NCBI GenBank assembly: GCA_021815445.1 | Contig: JAKAGM010000001.1 | Span: 370,829-403,709 of the forward strand | Source of the DNA: a bacterium | GTDB taxonomy: Bacteria; Patescibacteriota; Patescibacteriia; UBA10025 | Length of the DNA: 32,881 nt | Direction of reading: 5' to 3' | Program-made: the position numbers and the translations under genes | The notes under the pieces: generated by a model | Told to the model about the DNA's origin: nothing | Databases searched by the model: none | The model's input: only the letters and a program-made list of their open reading frames with translations | Shown: positions 22,516 to 31,312 of the stretch, piece after piece | Numbering within the stretch: the first letter of the stretch is position 1 | Layout: every line of letters begins with the position of its first letter

Positions 22516-23412
22516 TTATGTCGGACTAAGCAGATACTTAGTGAAAAAGTCGATTATCCTTTTTTCATACTGCTGACCTGCAACTCGGTATGTACCGTGG
22601 TGGTCGGCTCCTGCGATATACCACAGCTCCTTATTACCCCGTGCTGATTTCAGAAGCTCAGATGCATGCTCTTGGGGAATTGTCTCATCATGAGACCCGT
22701 GAATAATGAGTACGGGGCGAGGATCAAGTCGCGCAATATAGTTTAAAGGCTTAATATGCGGGAAATATACCCCCGTGCGCAAGCGGATGTATAGGAGGGC
22801 GATGTAGCCGAAGGGAAAGAACGGGAACTTCGGCACGTAATCACGGAAGTTTATTTTGATCACGTCGAGCATCCTGGAAAAAGTCGAATTTACAACGACG
22901 GCTTTCACCTCGGGCAGTTCGCCCGACTTCAGCAGTGCCACAGCTCCGCCCATGGAGAACCCAAAAACCCCGATCCGGCGCTTGTCGATGTCAGGCCTAC
23001 TGCGCAAATATCTGACTGCTCCTTCGAGGTCATACTGCTCTTTTTGGCCGAAAGTAATAAAGTGCCCGCCGCTTTCGCCTGAGGCGCGAAAATCGAACAT
23101 CAAAATGCTGAACCCAGCTGCGTTGAGAAAAGACGCCTGCGGCAGCATTTGTTCCTTTGATCGGGAAAAACCGTGGAGAAGAATAACCGTCGCGCCGTTT
23201 GTGCCGGGGAAAAACATGCCGACAAGCTTGATGCCGTCACGGCTAAAAAAACTGACCGGCTCCCCTTTCAGCCTGTAACGCTTGAGCTCATCAGTGTTGG
23301 TCTCACGCGGCTGGCGGATGACACGCTCACCAAAGTATACTGAAAACGCCACGACAAGAAAAACAACGAAAAAAAAGAGGATGGCGAGGATAGCGACAAG
23401 CGACGAGTTCAT
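22516..23412 (-). CDS. Membrane-anchored alpha/beta hydrolase
   Basis: This 298-residue protein has an N-terminal transmembrane anchor (about 5-27) and a serine hydrolase domain. The oxyanion motif is LLHGFSRS, the nucleophile is Ser153 in GFSMGG, the acid is Asp242 in HGSHDETIP and the base is His271 or His272 in GADHHGTY. It resembles YqkD/BAAT-type hydrolases and prolyl-oligopeptidase-like esterases. The substrate cannot be named. Its start overlaps the RNase HI stop by four bases (ATGA), making it the last gene of the recJ operon. The functional link to nucleic-acid genes is unclear and may be only cotranscription. Confidence 0.9.
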   Translation of the reverse strand: MNSSLVAILAILFFFVVFLVVAFSVYFGERVIRQPRETNTDELKRYRLKGEPVSFFSRDGIKLVGMFFPGTNGATVILLHGFSRSKEQMLPQASFLNAAGFSILMFDFRASGESGGHFITFGQKEQYDLEGAVRYLRSRPDIDKRRIGVFGFSMGGAVALLKSGELPEVKAVVVNSTFSRMLDVIKINFRDYVPKFPFFPFGYIALLYIRLRTGVYFPHIKPLNYIARLDPRPVLIIHGSHDETIPQEHASELLKSARGNKELWYIAGADHHGTYRVAGQQYEKRIIDFFTKYLLSPT

Positions 23413-23807
23413 ACCTGCCCGTCGATTGCTTCATTGACAAGCCTGTCGGCTTCGTGATTGTCTTCCCGCGGTATCCAGATATATTCAATTTTTGAGAATT
23501 CAGGGGACATGTTCCAAATCTTCACAAAAAGTTTTGCGAGCTCTTTATCTTTGACCTTATACTCCAGCCGGAGCTGGCACGCGACAAGTTCGCTGTCGAG
23601 ATGAAACCTCAGTTCTCGGGCACCCAGCTCCCGCGCCCGCTCGAATGCCAGAATGATTGCGTTATACTCTGCCTGGTTGTTTGTGGCGGTGCCTATATAT
23701 TTCTTGAGAGTGTCGACAACCCTGCCGTTCTGTTTGATCACCACCCCTATCCCTGCAGGCCCCGGATTTCCCCGCGCACCGCCGTCAGTATAAATATCGT
23801 ATCTCAT
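23409..23807 (-). CDS. rnhA: Ribonuclease HI
   Basis: This 132-residue protein covers the complete RNase H fold. The metal-binding carboxylates are all present: Asp8 in YTDGGARGNPG, Glu47 in NNQAEYNA, Asp71 in HLDSELV and Asp121 in NHEADRL, with His118 as the flexible catalytic histidine. It degrades the RNA strand of RNA-DNA hybrids. The basic handle region of the E. coli enzyme is shortened, as in YpdQ/RNase HI-like short forms. It lies 19 bp after the spermidine-synthase-like gene and overlaps the hydrolase. Confidence 0.95.
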   Translation of the reverse strand: MRYDIYTDGGARGNPGPAGIGVVIKQNGRVVDTLKKYIGTATNNQAEYNAIILAFERARELGARELRFHLDSELVACQLRLEYKVKDKELAKLFVKIWNMSPEFSKIEYIWIPREDNHEADRLVNEAIDGQV

Positions 23808-23826
23808 ATTTTCCGATGCAACAAAG

Positions 23827-25338
23827 TTAAAGCTGGACGTTAAACAGCGTCATATCGGTCATGAGTTCGACCGGGGCGCGGTTGTCCGTTAATATCTCCC
23901 CGCCTTTGGCTGTGAACTTCATCATACCACGCGCAAGGGTTTGGGATAACTCTGAGAGATACGGATTTGAAACAGGCTTTTGCGTATGTGCAAAATCTAT
24001 CGGACTGCCGGATGCGACGATAAAATAATTCATGCTTTGGGGCACATGGAGACTGTAGACATACGGAAATACCTCATTGAGCGTTCGGCTGATAGAGAGT
24101 AAAAGCAGGGAACTGCCGGACGAAGCGTTCACATTGATACTTACCACCCCTTGCGAATTTAAGCGGCTCCTTGCCAGATCAAAGAACTCTGCGGTAGCAA
24201 GCTGAAAAGGGATATAGATCTGCTGGCTGTACGCGTCAACGATAATAATATCATATTTTGAAGTATTTCGCCGCAAAAAATTCCTGCCGTCTTCATTGTA
24301 TATAGTTATCGGCTGCGAGGAGAGGTTAAAATACTTTTTCGCGGCCTCAGTGACTTTTGGGTCAATTTCAACCGCATCGACATTGAGCGCGTAGTCGGCG
24401 GCCACTGTTTGAGTGTAGATGCGAGAAATAGACCCGCCAGCGTGACCGACGTTCAGGACACGGACGGCACTCTGCGTTTTGAGATAGTACGGCAAAAGAC
24501 CGAAGTAATCATAATACCTGCCAGTAATGCTTGTCGCAGGACGATAGACAGATTGTACTCCCCACCCGTCGTTCGTGCGAAGCTGAAGGTCGCCGTTGTC
24601 CGCCCTCACCACCTGAATAAACTGGTACGGAGACTCTGCTTCAAAGAGGAGACCCTCCCGGGCGCGTACGGGCTGGTCGGCGGTCAAAATCCATAAAAGT
24701 ATTGGGAGCAGGGCAAATGCCACGAGCCATTTACGCTTGTGCCGTAATCCGAGTGAGGCGACGCCAAGCAGCAGGAACGAGCTGAGATACAGCGTTTCCC
24801 TGGAGCCGAGAAAGGGTATGGAAACAAAGGTCGACAGAAAAGCCCCAGCAATGCTCCCGACTGTTGAAAAAGCGTACACAGATCCCGCTGTGTTCCCCGT
24901 CGTCGCCACGTCACGCGCCATCAGACGGATGATAAACGGGCTGGACATTCCCAGAAGCGCCAAAGGGAGCCCGAAAAGAATGACTGCCGCGAGCAGTGAG
25001 CCGAGCACGAGCATCAGCGTAAAACCGCCCATGACGAGGAGTATTCCGTCCACGATAGCCCGGAAAAAAAGAGGCACCGACGCAATATATACGCCTGCGA
25101 AAAAAACGATGGCCAATAACACGTCAAACTCGGGTCTCCGGTCCGCGAGCCTGCCGCCGATCCAATACCCCACGGCAAGCGCACTGAGCGTCACTCCGAT
25201 GATATTCCCCCACACAAATATCGAATTCCCAAAAAAAGGCGCTAGAATCCTCGAGGCGGTAAGCTCAAGGGCTATAATGACGGCGCCGGTGACAAAGACA
25301 AAAAGATATAAAAAGATTTTTTCAATTCTAGGAGTCAT
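23827..25338 (-). CDS. Membrane-fused spermidine-synthase-like protein
   Basis: This 503-residue protein has an N-terminal membrane half (about residues 1-225, six or seven helices, transporter-like) and a C-terminal methyltransferase-fold domain of the polyamine synthase superfamily. The SAM-type loop is VLNVGHAGGSISR, followed by VDAVEIDPKVTEAAKKYF and DGRNFL. The catalytic loop that reads D-S-T/S-D-P in true spermidine synthases is VDAYSQQIYIPFQL here, so the amine-binding aspartates are missing. It is therefore probably not a real spermidine synthase. These fused proteins are widespread and uncharacterised. Its start overlaps the recJ stop by four bases. Confidence 0.85.
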   Translation of the reverse strand: MTPRIEKIFLYLFVFVTGAVIIALELTASRILAPFFGNSIFVWGNIIGVTLSALAVGYWIGGRLADRRPEFDVLLAIVFFAGVYIASVPLFFRAIVDGILLVMGGFTLMLVLGSLLAAVILFGLPLALLGMSSPFIIRLMARDVATTGNTAGSVYAFSTVGSIAGAFLSTFVSIPFLGSRETLYLSSFLLLGVASLGLRHKRKWLVAFALLPILLWILTADQPVRAREGLLFEAESPYQFIQVVRADNGDLQLRTNDGWGVQSVYRPATSITGRYYDYFGLLPYYLKTQSAVRVLNVGHAGGSISRIYTQTVAADYALNVDAVEIDPKVTEAAKKYFNLSSQPITIYNEDGRNFLRRNTSKYDIIIVDAYSQQIYIPFQLATAEFFDLARSRLNSQGVVSINVNASSGSSLLLLSISRTLNEVFPYVYSLHVPQSMNYFIVASGSPIDFAHTQKPVSNPYLSELSQTLARGMMKFTAKGGEILTDNRAPVELMTDMTLFNVQL

Positions 25339-27053
25339 TGAAGCGGGTTCATATCAATCAGTTTCAGCTGTAATTCGCGGGAGCCGCTCCACTCGTTCAC
25401 CGAAACCTCGAAAACCATGTCTATTTTTTTTCCGACGGGAAAATGCTTCTTGCGTTCATTTCCGAATCCGAAGGCAATGACCTTGCGGGTGACCTCCGAG
25501 GCGTGGGTAACCAGCAAACGCAGATGCTTGCCGTCTTTGCCCACGGGCTGGACATCGGCAAGGGTGACCCCCCGTGCGATAAATCGCGGCTGACGGTTAT
25601 TCTCGCCGAACGGCTCAAACTTTTCAATAGACTCGTACAGATCCCACGTAATATCCTCAAGGCGTATTTCCATATCCGTTTCGAGACTTGGGGTAAGATC
25701 GGCGTCGCCGATGTGCTTTTTTCCGACCCGGGTAAACGTATCTATGAACTGATCGTAGGCCGTACCCGGCATCGTGAACCCGCATGCCTGCGCGTGTCCT
25801 CCGAAGCGGGTAAAAAGCGATGCGTTGTCGACAAGCGATTGCGTAATATCAAATTGTGGTATGCTCCTGCCGGAGGCGACGAGCTCGGTCCCGCGGTACG
25901 TGAGCGCAAAAACAGGCCGATGATAGCGGTCAGCAAGCCGCCCCGCCACGAGGCCTATCAAACCGATGGACCAGGATTTGTGCTTTACAAAAAGGATTTT
26001 CTTGCTGTTCGTTACCGTACCGAGCTGCTTCTCTGCATCCTTAACCATACTCTCAGTCATTGACTGGCGTTGTTTGTTCTTTTGATTGAGTTTTTCAGCG
26101 AACACCTTTGCGCGTTCACGGTCTTTTTCGATAAGTAATTCAAATGCCACATTGGCATGGTCGACCCTCCCGGCGGCGTTGAGACGCGGGCCTATTTGGA
26201 AACCGAGCGAGAAGGTGTCGAGCTTTTCAAGGTTTCCTCCCATAACCCGCACAAGTTCCTGGATACCGACCCGGCGCGATTTTCGAAGTACGACGAGCCC
26301 GTAGTGAACGAGCGTCCTATTTTCTCCCACAAGTCTCATCATGTCGGTGACCGTGCTGATAGCGACAAGGTCTAGCAGCCATTTTTCGTACCCGTCAGAG
26401 AGCTTCTTGGCATGTTTCTTGTCATGAGCTACCAGCGCCTGGGCAAGCTTGAACGCCACGCCGCTGCCGGCGAGATACCGGAATGGGTAGCGCTCGCGGG
26501 AAAGCTGGGGATTGATGAACGCAAAAGGTTCGGGAAGAACGGCGGGATCGTGGTGATGGTCGGTAACTATGACGTCAATCCCCTTTTCCTGCGCCGCAGT
26601 TATCTCAGGCACGTTGCTGGTGCCGCAGTCGCAGGTAATGATCAGATTGATCCTTTTTTTGATCAATTCTTTTACTGCGGCCATATTGAGGCCGTACCCT
26701 TCTGTTTCTCTGTGGGGCAGGTGGACATGCACATGATGAGCGCCGAGCGCGGTGAGAATGTCATAGAGCAGCGTAGCTGAACACACGCCGTCAGCGTCAT
26801 AATCCCCGTACACGACGATTGATTCCTTGCGCTCAATGGCATTCGAAATCCGTTCGACTGCCTTGCGCATGTCGTGGAATAAAAAAGGATCATGAATATC
26901 CTCGCCCCAGTCCGGATTGAGAAATTCGTCAATCTCTTGCTGCGTTTTAATGCCTCGGTTATGAAGCAATTGTAAAATCACCGGATGAATTTCCGGGAAT
27001 CTGTACTGAAATTCTTGAGTAATCGGTTCAGCAATAACCCACTTTTTCTGCAT
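25335..27053 (-). CDS. recJ: Single-stranded-DNA exonuclease RecJ
   Basis: This 572-residue protein is full length for RecJ. DHH motifs are intact: DYDADG (84-89), CDCGTSN (from 141, with Asp142) and DHHH (165-168). The DHHA1 domain contains RFGGHAQACGFTM, and a C-terminal OB-fold ends the protein. RecJ degrades single-stranded DNA 5' to 3' in recombination and repair. The ATG at 27053 is only about 6 nt from the expected transcription start, so the mRNA may be nearly leaderless. It heads an operon with the spermidine-synthase-like protein, RNase HI and the hydrolase. Confidence 0.97.
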   Translation of the reverse strand: MQKKWVIAEPITQEFQYRFPEIHPVILQLLHNRGIKTQQEIDEFLNPDWGEDIHDPFLFHDMRKAVERISNAIERKESIVVYGDYDADGVCSATLLYDILTALGAHHVHVHLPHRETEGYGLNMAAVKELIKKRINLIITCDCGTSNVPEITAAQEKGIDVIVTDHHHDPAVLPEPFAFINPQLSRERYPFRYLAGSGVAFKLAQALVAHDKKHAKKLSDGYEKWLLDLVAISTVTDMMRLVGENRTLVHYGLVVLRKSRRVGIQELVRVMGGNLEKLDTFSLGFQIGPRLNAAGRVDHANVAFELLIEKDRERAKVFAEKLNQKNKQRQSMTESMVKDAEKQLGTVTNSKKILFVKHKSWSIGLIGLVAGRLADRYHRPVFALTYRGTELVASGRSIPQFDITQSLVDNASLFTRFGGHAQACGFTMPGTAYDQFIDTFTRVGKKHIGDADLTPSLETDMEIRLEDITWDLYESIEKFEPFGENNRQPRFIARGVTLADVQPVGKDGKHLRLLVTHASEVTRKVIAFGFGNERKKHFPVGKKIDMVFEVSVNEWSGSRELQLKLIDMNPLQ

Positions 27054-27065
27054 AGTGATAGGAAA

Positions 27066-27094
27066 AATATACCACAGATGAGGAGACTTGAAAA
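27066..27094 (-). promoter_or_regulatory. Candidate promoter of the recJ operon
   Basis: On the minus strand TATATT (27066-27071) is a good -10 box, with a weak TTTTCA 17 bp upstream. The predicted start is only about 6 nt before the recJ ATG. Confidence 0.45.
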
Positions 27095-27178
27095 GGAGGC
27101 GATAAGCTCCGGTTACGGCATGAATCCTCGGTAAGATTCTTTTTTTCAGAGCTTTCTCAAAGGGAATAAACGATGAAA

Positions 27179-27190
27179 CCGCCCAAGCGG
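27179..27190 (-). terminator. Weak terminator after the PfkB gene
   Basis: CCGC-TTGG-GCGG on the minus strand is followed by TTTCATCGTTT. The stem is short, so this is a modest candidate for the end of the oxidoreductase-kinase operon. Confidence 0.4.
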
Positions 27191-27227
27191 CGTCTCGAGG
27201 AAGTTTTTCGTTGAGAACTTTTTTCCT

Positions 27228-28175
27228 CTATACCCGAATCCTCTGGCGGTAATTTTTCCTGTACCTTGATTCCAGCTCTCGCGGTGTAAACTTGTGCGTC
27301 TGTGTACCGTACTTTTCGACAGTGTAGACGCTTACCACAGAGCCAAGCCTGCCGCATTCTTCAAGCGTCAATCCTTTGACATACCCGTGCACAAACCCCG
27401 CCCGGAATGCATCCCCGGCGCCCGTAGGATCAGAGGTATTGTGCGGCTTCGCGGGGGGAATACGGACTCGCTTGTTTGCCGTCTGAATGACAGAGCCCTT
27501 GGGGCCGAGTGTTGTGACGACAATCTTTACCTGTCTCAGAAGTTCCTTCTCGACTAACCCGGACTTCTTAAGGAAAAGGTTGAATTCATAATCATTTGAG
27601 AATAGTATTTCGGCACCGCGGCTCCCTAGGACGAGGTCAGCCTTATTCAACGAAGTAAGCTGTTGACCCGGATCGTACGCATACCTGATATTGTGCCGCT
27701 TAAATACTTTCGGGAAATTCCGCATATCTCCGATACCTGTGGGCGAAACACAGCCGAAAGACGCCGCTTTGAGGACAGCTCGCGGGGGCGTTTGAGTAGA
27801 ATGCCCGCCGGCTCCGGGAAAAAAGCTTGAGATCTGATTGTCATTCTGATCGGTAATCATGTATGCGCTTGCCGTCGGCTGGTTCCCGATGACATTCACA
27901 TATCGAGTTACCACCTTGTGCCGCTCGAGCCAGAGGCGGTAGGCAAGGAAATCTTTTCCCACGGAACCGAGGACTACAGGTTTTGCACGGAGCAATGCGA
28001 GGTTGTAGGCGATATTACCTGCAGTCCCGCCGAAGTTTTCAGAAAACGTTTTGACGAGAAAACTGACATTCAGAGCGTGAATCTTATCCGGGAGGATACA
28101 GTCCTTAAAAAAACCGGGGAAATCCATGATTCGGTCTATCGCCAATGATCCTGACAAAAGGATGGGGCGCCTCAT
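27228..28175 (-). CDS. PfkB-family sugar or nucleoside kinase
   Basis: The ATG at 28175 (MRRPILLSGSLAIDRIMDFP) lies 4 bp after the oxidoreductase beta gene and matches the usual start; upstream in-frame codons overlap that gene. The 315-residue protein has the N-terminal GGTAGNIA motif (49-56) and the C-terminal signature DPTGAGDAFRAG with catalytic Asp255. The overall pattern (SGSLA-DRIM near the start, LNVSFLVKTF) is closest to the archaeal-type nucleoside/adenosine kinase branch of the ribokinase family. The substrate remains open. Confidence 0.9.
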   Translation of the reverse strand: MRRPILLSGSLAIDRIMDFPGFFKDCILPDKIHALNVSFLVKTFSENFGGTAGNIAYNLALLRAKPVVLGSVGKDFLAYRLWLERHKVVTRYVNVIGNQPTASAYMITDQNDNQISSFFPGAGGHSTQTPPRAVLKAASFGCVSPTGIGDMRNFPKVFKRHNIRYAYDPGQQLTSLNKADLVLGSRGAEILFSNDYEFNLFLKKSGLVEKELLRQVKIVVTTLGPKGSVIQTANKRVRIPPAKPHNTSDPTGAGDAFRAGFVHGYVKGLTLEECGRLGSVVSVYTVEKYGTQTHKFTPRELESRYRKNYRQRIRV

Positions 28176-28179
28176 GCGG

Positions 28180-29034
28180 CTATATAAAATCCTTGAAGAC
28201 TTTTCGTACGTCGATACCGGCAAGCGGGCGGACAACTAACGGCCCTTTCGCCAGCTGTGGAAGCGATCCGTGATAGGTCGGACGTTCGTGTATATAGAAT
28301 ATTCCCGTTGCAAGACGTTCTGTTTCCCGAGCTTTTTCCGCCGCTTTTTCCCAGCTGTTCGGCACGTACCCTTCTTTATCAAGGTCGTACACCCGGCGGA
28401 AAAACCATTGGAACGTGTTATGCTTATTGAATGTCACACAGGGCTGGAACACATCAACGAGTGAAAATCCCTTGTGTTGAATCCCTTTCTTGATGAGTTC
28501 GGTAAGCTGTACCGTGTTGCCTGAAAAACCGCGCGAAATGAAACCAGCTCCCGCGGACAAAGCAAGCAGGACTGGATTGACCGGCTCTTCTATCACCCCT
28601 TGGGGCGTAGATTTTGATTCGTATCCTTTTTCCGAGGTGGGAGCCGTCTGTCCCGTCGTGAGACCGTATACTTGGTTATCATGGACTATCAGTGTAATGT
28701 CATGGTTGCCGCGCATAGACGTCAGGAAATGATTCATCCCCTCCCCGTACGTATCGCCGTCACCGGCAATGATAATGACATGCAGTCCGTGATTTGCGAG
28801 CTTGACAGCTTCAGCGACGGGTAACGGGCGCCCGTGGAGACCGTGGAAAGCGTACGTCTTTACCGTGTTCGCCATGTTGCCCGAACATCCGATGCCATAT
28901 ACCACAACAGTATTGTGATACTCGAGTCCGAGCTCATCGATAGCGTTTTTGAGCGACGTCCAGATGCCGAAATCTCCGCATCCGGGACACCATGTCGGAC
29001 TGTGCGTCGTGTTGAATTGTTGCCCTTTAAGCAT
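28180..29034 (-). CDS. 2-oxoacid:ferredoxin oxidoreductase, beta subunit
   Basis: This 284-residue subunit binds thiamine diphosphate and the iron-sulfur cluster. Four cysteines fit the cluster ligands of the family: Cys16 and Cys19 in WCPGCG, Cys50 in GIGCSGN and Cys199 in QPCVTFN. The TPP site reads GDGD (91-94), followed by the family motif VYGLTTGQTAPTS. With the alpha subunit it oxidatively decarboxylates a 2-oxoacid to acyl-CoA and reduces ferredoxin. Its start lies inside the last codons of the alpha gene (8-bp overlap). The specific 2-oxoacid cannot be decided. Confidence 0.95.
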   Translation of the reverse strand: MLKGQQFNTTHSPTWCPGCGDFGIWTSLKNAIDELGLEYHNTVVVYGIGCSGNMANTVKTYAFHGLHGRPLPVAEAVKLANHGLHVIIIAGDGDTYGEGMNHFLTSMRGNHDITLIVHDNQVYGLTTGQTAPTSEKGYESKSTPQGVIEEPVNPVLLALSAGAGFISRGFSGNTVQLTELIKKGIQHKGFSLVDVFQPCVTFNKHNTFQWFFRRVYDLDKEGYVPNSWEKAAEKARETERLATGIFYIHERPTYHGSLPQLAKGPLVVRPLAGIDVRKVFKDFI

Positions 29035-30787
29035 GTTTTTTTATTATTTCCTGGACTGATTCTTTAATCTCATTTGCGTAAAACGGCCTGCCGTCGAACT
29101 TTAACACCTTGGCGTTTGCTTCAATGCCCGTCATTTCGCGGATGAGGCCGAAGAGCTGGCCGGTAGCGTTGTTCTCAACAACGATTGATTGTCTGGCGCC
29201 CCGGAGAATTGATGCGACGGCTTTTACGGGAAACGGCCAGACATGCTTCAAGTGAAGGCGGTTAACGGTGATTCCCATGCCTTCGAGGAGCCGGGCTGCT
29301 TCGCGAATCGGGCCCTTGGTTGATCCCCACCCCACAAGCGTTACCTGCGCATTGGACGTTCCCTCCAGTTTCGGCTGAGGCAACTGGTCAGCGGCTGAGG
29401 CAACTTTCCGGAGTCTTTTCTCCATTTGCTCCGTCCTATTATCCGAACTTTCATTAGAGTATCCGTATGTATCATGCTCATCACTATTGGCAATGTGAAG
29501 GCCGCCTTTGGTCCCCGGCAAGACGCGGGGTGAAATGCCTGAAGCCGTGACCTCGTACCTGCGATAGTCTTTTTTTCCTTCGAGGTCACGTTCGGACAGT
29601 ATATCGCCCCGCTCTATGGCGATACGGGAAATATCAAAAGGAGCGCGAGTTGCGTGGCTCTCCGAGAGAAACTTGTCCAAAAGAATGATGACGGGAGTTT
29701 GGTACTTTTCAGCGAGATTAAACGCTTCCCCTGCCGCCAAGAAACATTCTTCAACGTCGCCGGGAGCGATGACAAAGCGCGGGAACTCCCCCTGAGCAGC
29801 GTGGATGACAAAGCGCAGGTCAGCCTGTTCCGTCCATGTCGGCAAACCCGTAGCGGGTCCGGGGCGTTGGGCGTTGATCATTACTACAGGAGTTTCAGTT
29901 ATCCCGGCCAGCCCGAGAGCTTCTACCATAAGTGAGAATCCGCCCCCCGAAGTAGCGAGCATTGACCGCGCCCCCGCCCAAGATGCGCCAATTGCCATAT
30001 TAGCCACGGAGATCTCATCCTCAGCATGTTTTACGACAATGCCGAACTCTTCGGCATAGGCGGCCATTGTGTGGAGTATAGAAGATGACGGGCTCATCGG
30101 ATACGCAACATAGAATGAGCATCCGGCCTGGATGGCGCCCAGGGCTATCGCTTCGTTGCCCGTAATTACCAGTCGTTCGGGAGGATCCTGCAGAGGTTCG
30201 AGGTGGTACGGAAAATCAACCGATGCGAACTGCTTTTCTATGAATTCATAGCCGGAGCGCGCCGCGGCGATATTCGCGAGGGAAACCTGGTCATCTTTCT
30301 TGCGCCCGCTGAACGTATCCTGGATTGCCGTCTCAAGGAAAGAGAAAGGATATTTTACCAGGGCAAAGGATGCCCCAAGTGCCGCCATATTTTGCATGAT
30401 AGGCTCGCCTTTTTCTTTCGCTATGGCCATCAAGGGCATGGGGAAAAGTTTCAGTCCGCGGGATGCCATTCTGTCTTTATCAAGCGTCACCACTGCCGGG
30501 TCATAGAGTATCCCCGCGCCGTGTTCAAGTTCGTTGAGATGAAGAGTGAGCGTTTCTTCGTTGAGCGCGACAAGCAGGTCGGCAGCGTTGTCATGCACAA
30601 AAACCTCCCTGTCATCCACTTTTACCTGGTAGGTATTGTGTCCTCCGCGGATCAGTGAAGGATACTCGGTGTAGTCAAAGATATGCAAACCGCCTCGTGC
30701 GCACGCTTTAGCGAAAACAAGGCCGGTGGCCGTAATGCCATATCCCGCCGCCCCTCCTATTTTCCATCTGAACTGATTTTTCTGCAT
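29027..30787 (-). CDS. 2-oxoacid:ferredoxin oxidoreductase, fused gamma-alpha subunit
   Basis: The ATG at 30787 (MQKNQFRWKIGGAAGYGI) is preceded by GAGGGG ten bases upstream. A TTG six codons earlier is less likely. The 586 residues comprise an N-terminal gamma domain (to about 190, with YPSLIRGGHNTYQV) and an alpha domain with the YPMSPSS motif typical of 2-oxoacid oxidoreductases of the Kor/OFOR type. AEDEISVANMAIGASWAGAR and PTWTEQADL follow. A C-terminal transketolase-like domain ends the protein. It pairs with the beta subunit downstream. The fusion order and the YPMSPSS motif match broad-specificity 2-oxoacid enzymes rather than classical PorA. Confidence 0.94.
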   Translation of the reverse strand: MQKNQFRWKIGGAAGYGITATGLVFAKACARGGLHIFDYTEYPSLIRGGHNTYQVKVDDREVFVHDNAADLLVALNEETLTLHLNELEHGAGILYDPAVVTLDKDRMASRGLKLFPMPLMAIAKEKGEPIMQNMAALGASFALVKYPFSFLETAIQDTFSGRKKDDQVSLANIAAARSGYEFIEKQFASVDFPYHLEPLQDPPERLVITGNEAIALGAIQAGCSFYVAYPMSPSSSILHTMAAYAEEFGIVVKHAEDEISVANMAIGASWAGARSMLATSGGGFSLMVEALGLAGITETPVVMINAQRPGPATGLPTWTEQADLRFVIHAAQGEFPRFVIAPGDVEECFLAAGEAFNLAEKYQTPVIILLDKFLSESHATRAPFDISRIAIERGDILSERDLEGKKDYRRYEVTASGISPRVLPGTKGGLHIANSDEHDTYGYSNESSDNRTEQMEKRLRKVASAADQLPQPKLEGTSNAQVTLVGWGSTKGPIREAARLLEGMGITVNRLHLKHVWPFPVKAVASILRGARQSIVVENNATGQLFGLIREMTGIEANAKVLKFDGRPFYANEIKESVQEIIKKHA

Positions 30788-30819
30788 TTTTTCTTTTCCC
30801 CTCAATATATTACTTCTGC

Positions 30820-30848
30820 ACTATACCACAGTATTTCCGTGTAAACAA
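30820..30848 (-). promoter_or_regulatory. Promoter of the oxidoreductase operon
   Basis: On the minus strand TTGTTT (30843-30848) and TATAGT (30820-30825) are separated by 17 bp, with an extended -10 TGG just before TATAGT. Start expected near 30813, about 26 nt before the ATG. Confidence 0.6.
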
Positions 30849-30854
30849 ATATCC

Positions 30855-30877
30855 GTGGACAGTTTACGGCTGTCCAC
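30855..30877 (-). terminator. Terminator after the Nudix gene
   Basis: GTGGACAG/CTGTCCAC, an 8-bp perfect stem with a 7-nt loop, lies 24 bp after the Nudix stop. The following minus-strand sequence GGATATTTGTTT is only moderately T-rich. It overlaps the approach to the next promoter, so it separates two operons. Confidence 0.6.
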
Positions 30878-30901
30878 TCAGTGTCGACGCCGGCGGTCCC
30901 G

Positions 30902-31312
30902 TTATGAGGAAATGTATTTTTTTGCGGCCTCAAGCACCCTGCGGTAATTATCGAATCGCACTACCTTTTGCGCTTCGGGAATGCTGAGCCATTTAAAATC
31001 AGTATGCTCCCGGGACAGGCGAACGCTCTCCTCGGTCCTCACGAGGTAAAACACGATTGTCCGGTCTATTATTTCGTCGCCCAGCTTGAATGAATACGTG
31101 ACCTCTTCTTTGAACGGGTCTATAACGTTATATCGGGTTATCCCTGTCTCCTCAAAAAGGCCTCTTTTGAGAGTTTCAAGCTCTGATTCGGAACCGATGG
31201 CCTTTTCTTTCGGCAGCTCCCAAAATTTCATATCAGCCCTGAACATAAAGAGCGCCTGATCCTGCGGATTAAGAACTACTGCGCCTACGCTTTTAGTATG
31301 TTGTCTCATCAT
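30902..31312 (-). CDS. Nudix hydrolase with a degenerate Nudix box
   Basis: This 136-residue protein has the Nudix fold. The box aligns to KAIGSESELETLKRGLFEET, ending G-I, so the usual R-E pair reads R-G while the metal-binding E-E is kept. The glycine that normally opens the box is Glu or Lys. KFWELPKEK before the box resembles diadenosine-tetraphosphate hydrolases. The enzyme may be impaired or have shifted metal binding. Its start overlaps the stop of the 95-residue gene by four bases (ATGA). Confidence 0.85.
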   Translation of the reverse strand: MMRQHTKSVGAVVLNPQDQALFMFRADMKFWELPKEKAIGSESELETLKRGLFEETGITRYNVIDPFKEEVTYSFKLGDEIIDRTIVFYLVRTEESVRLSREHTDFKWLSIPEAQKVVRFDNYRRVLEAAKKYISS

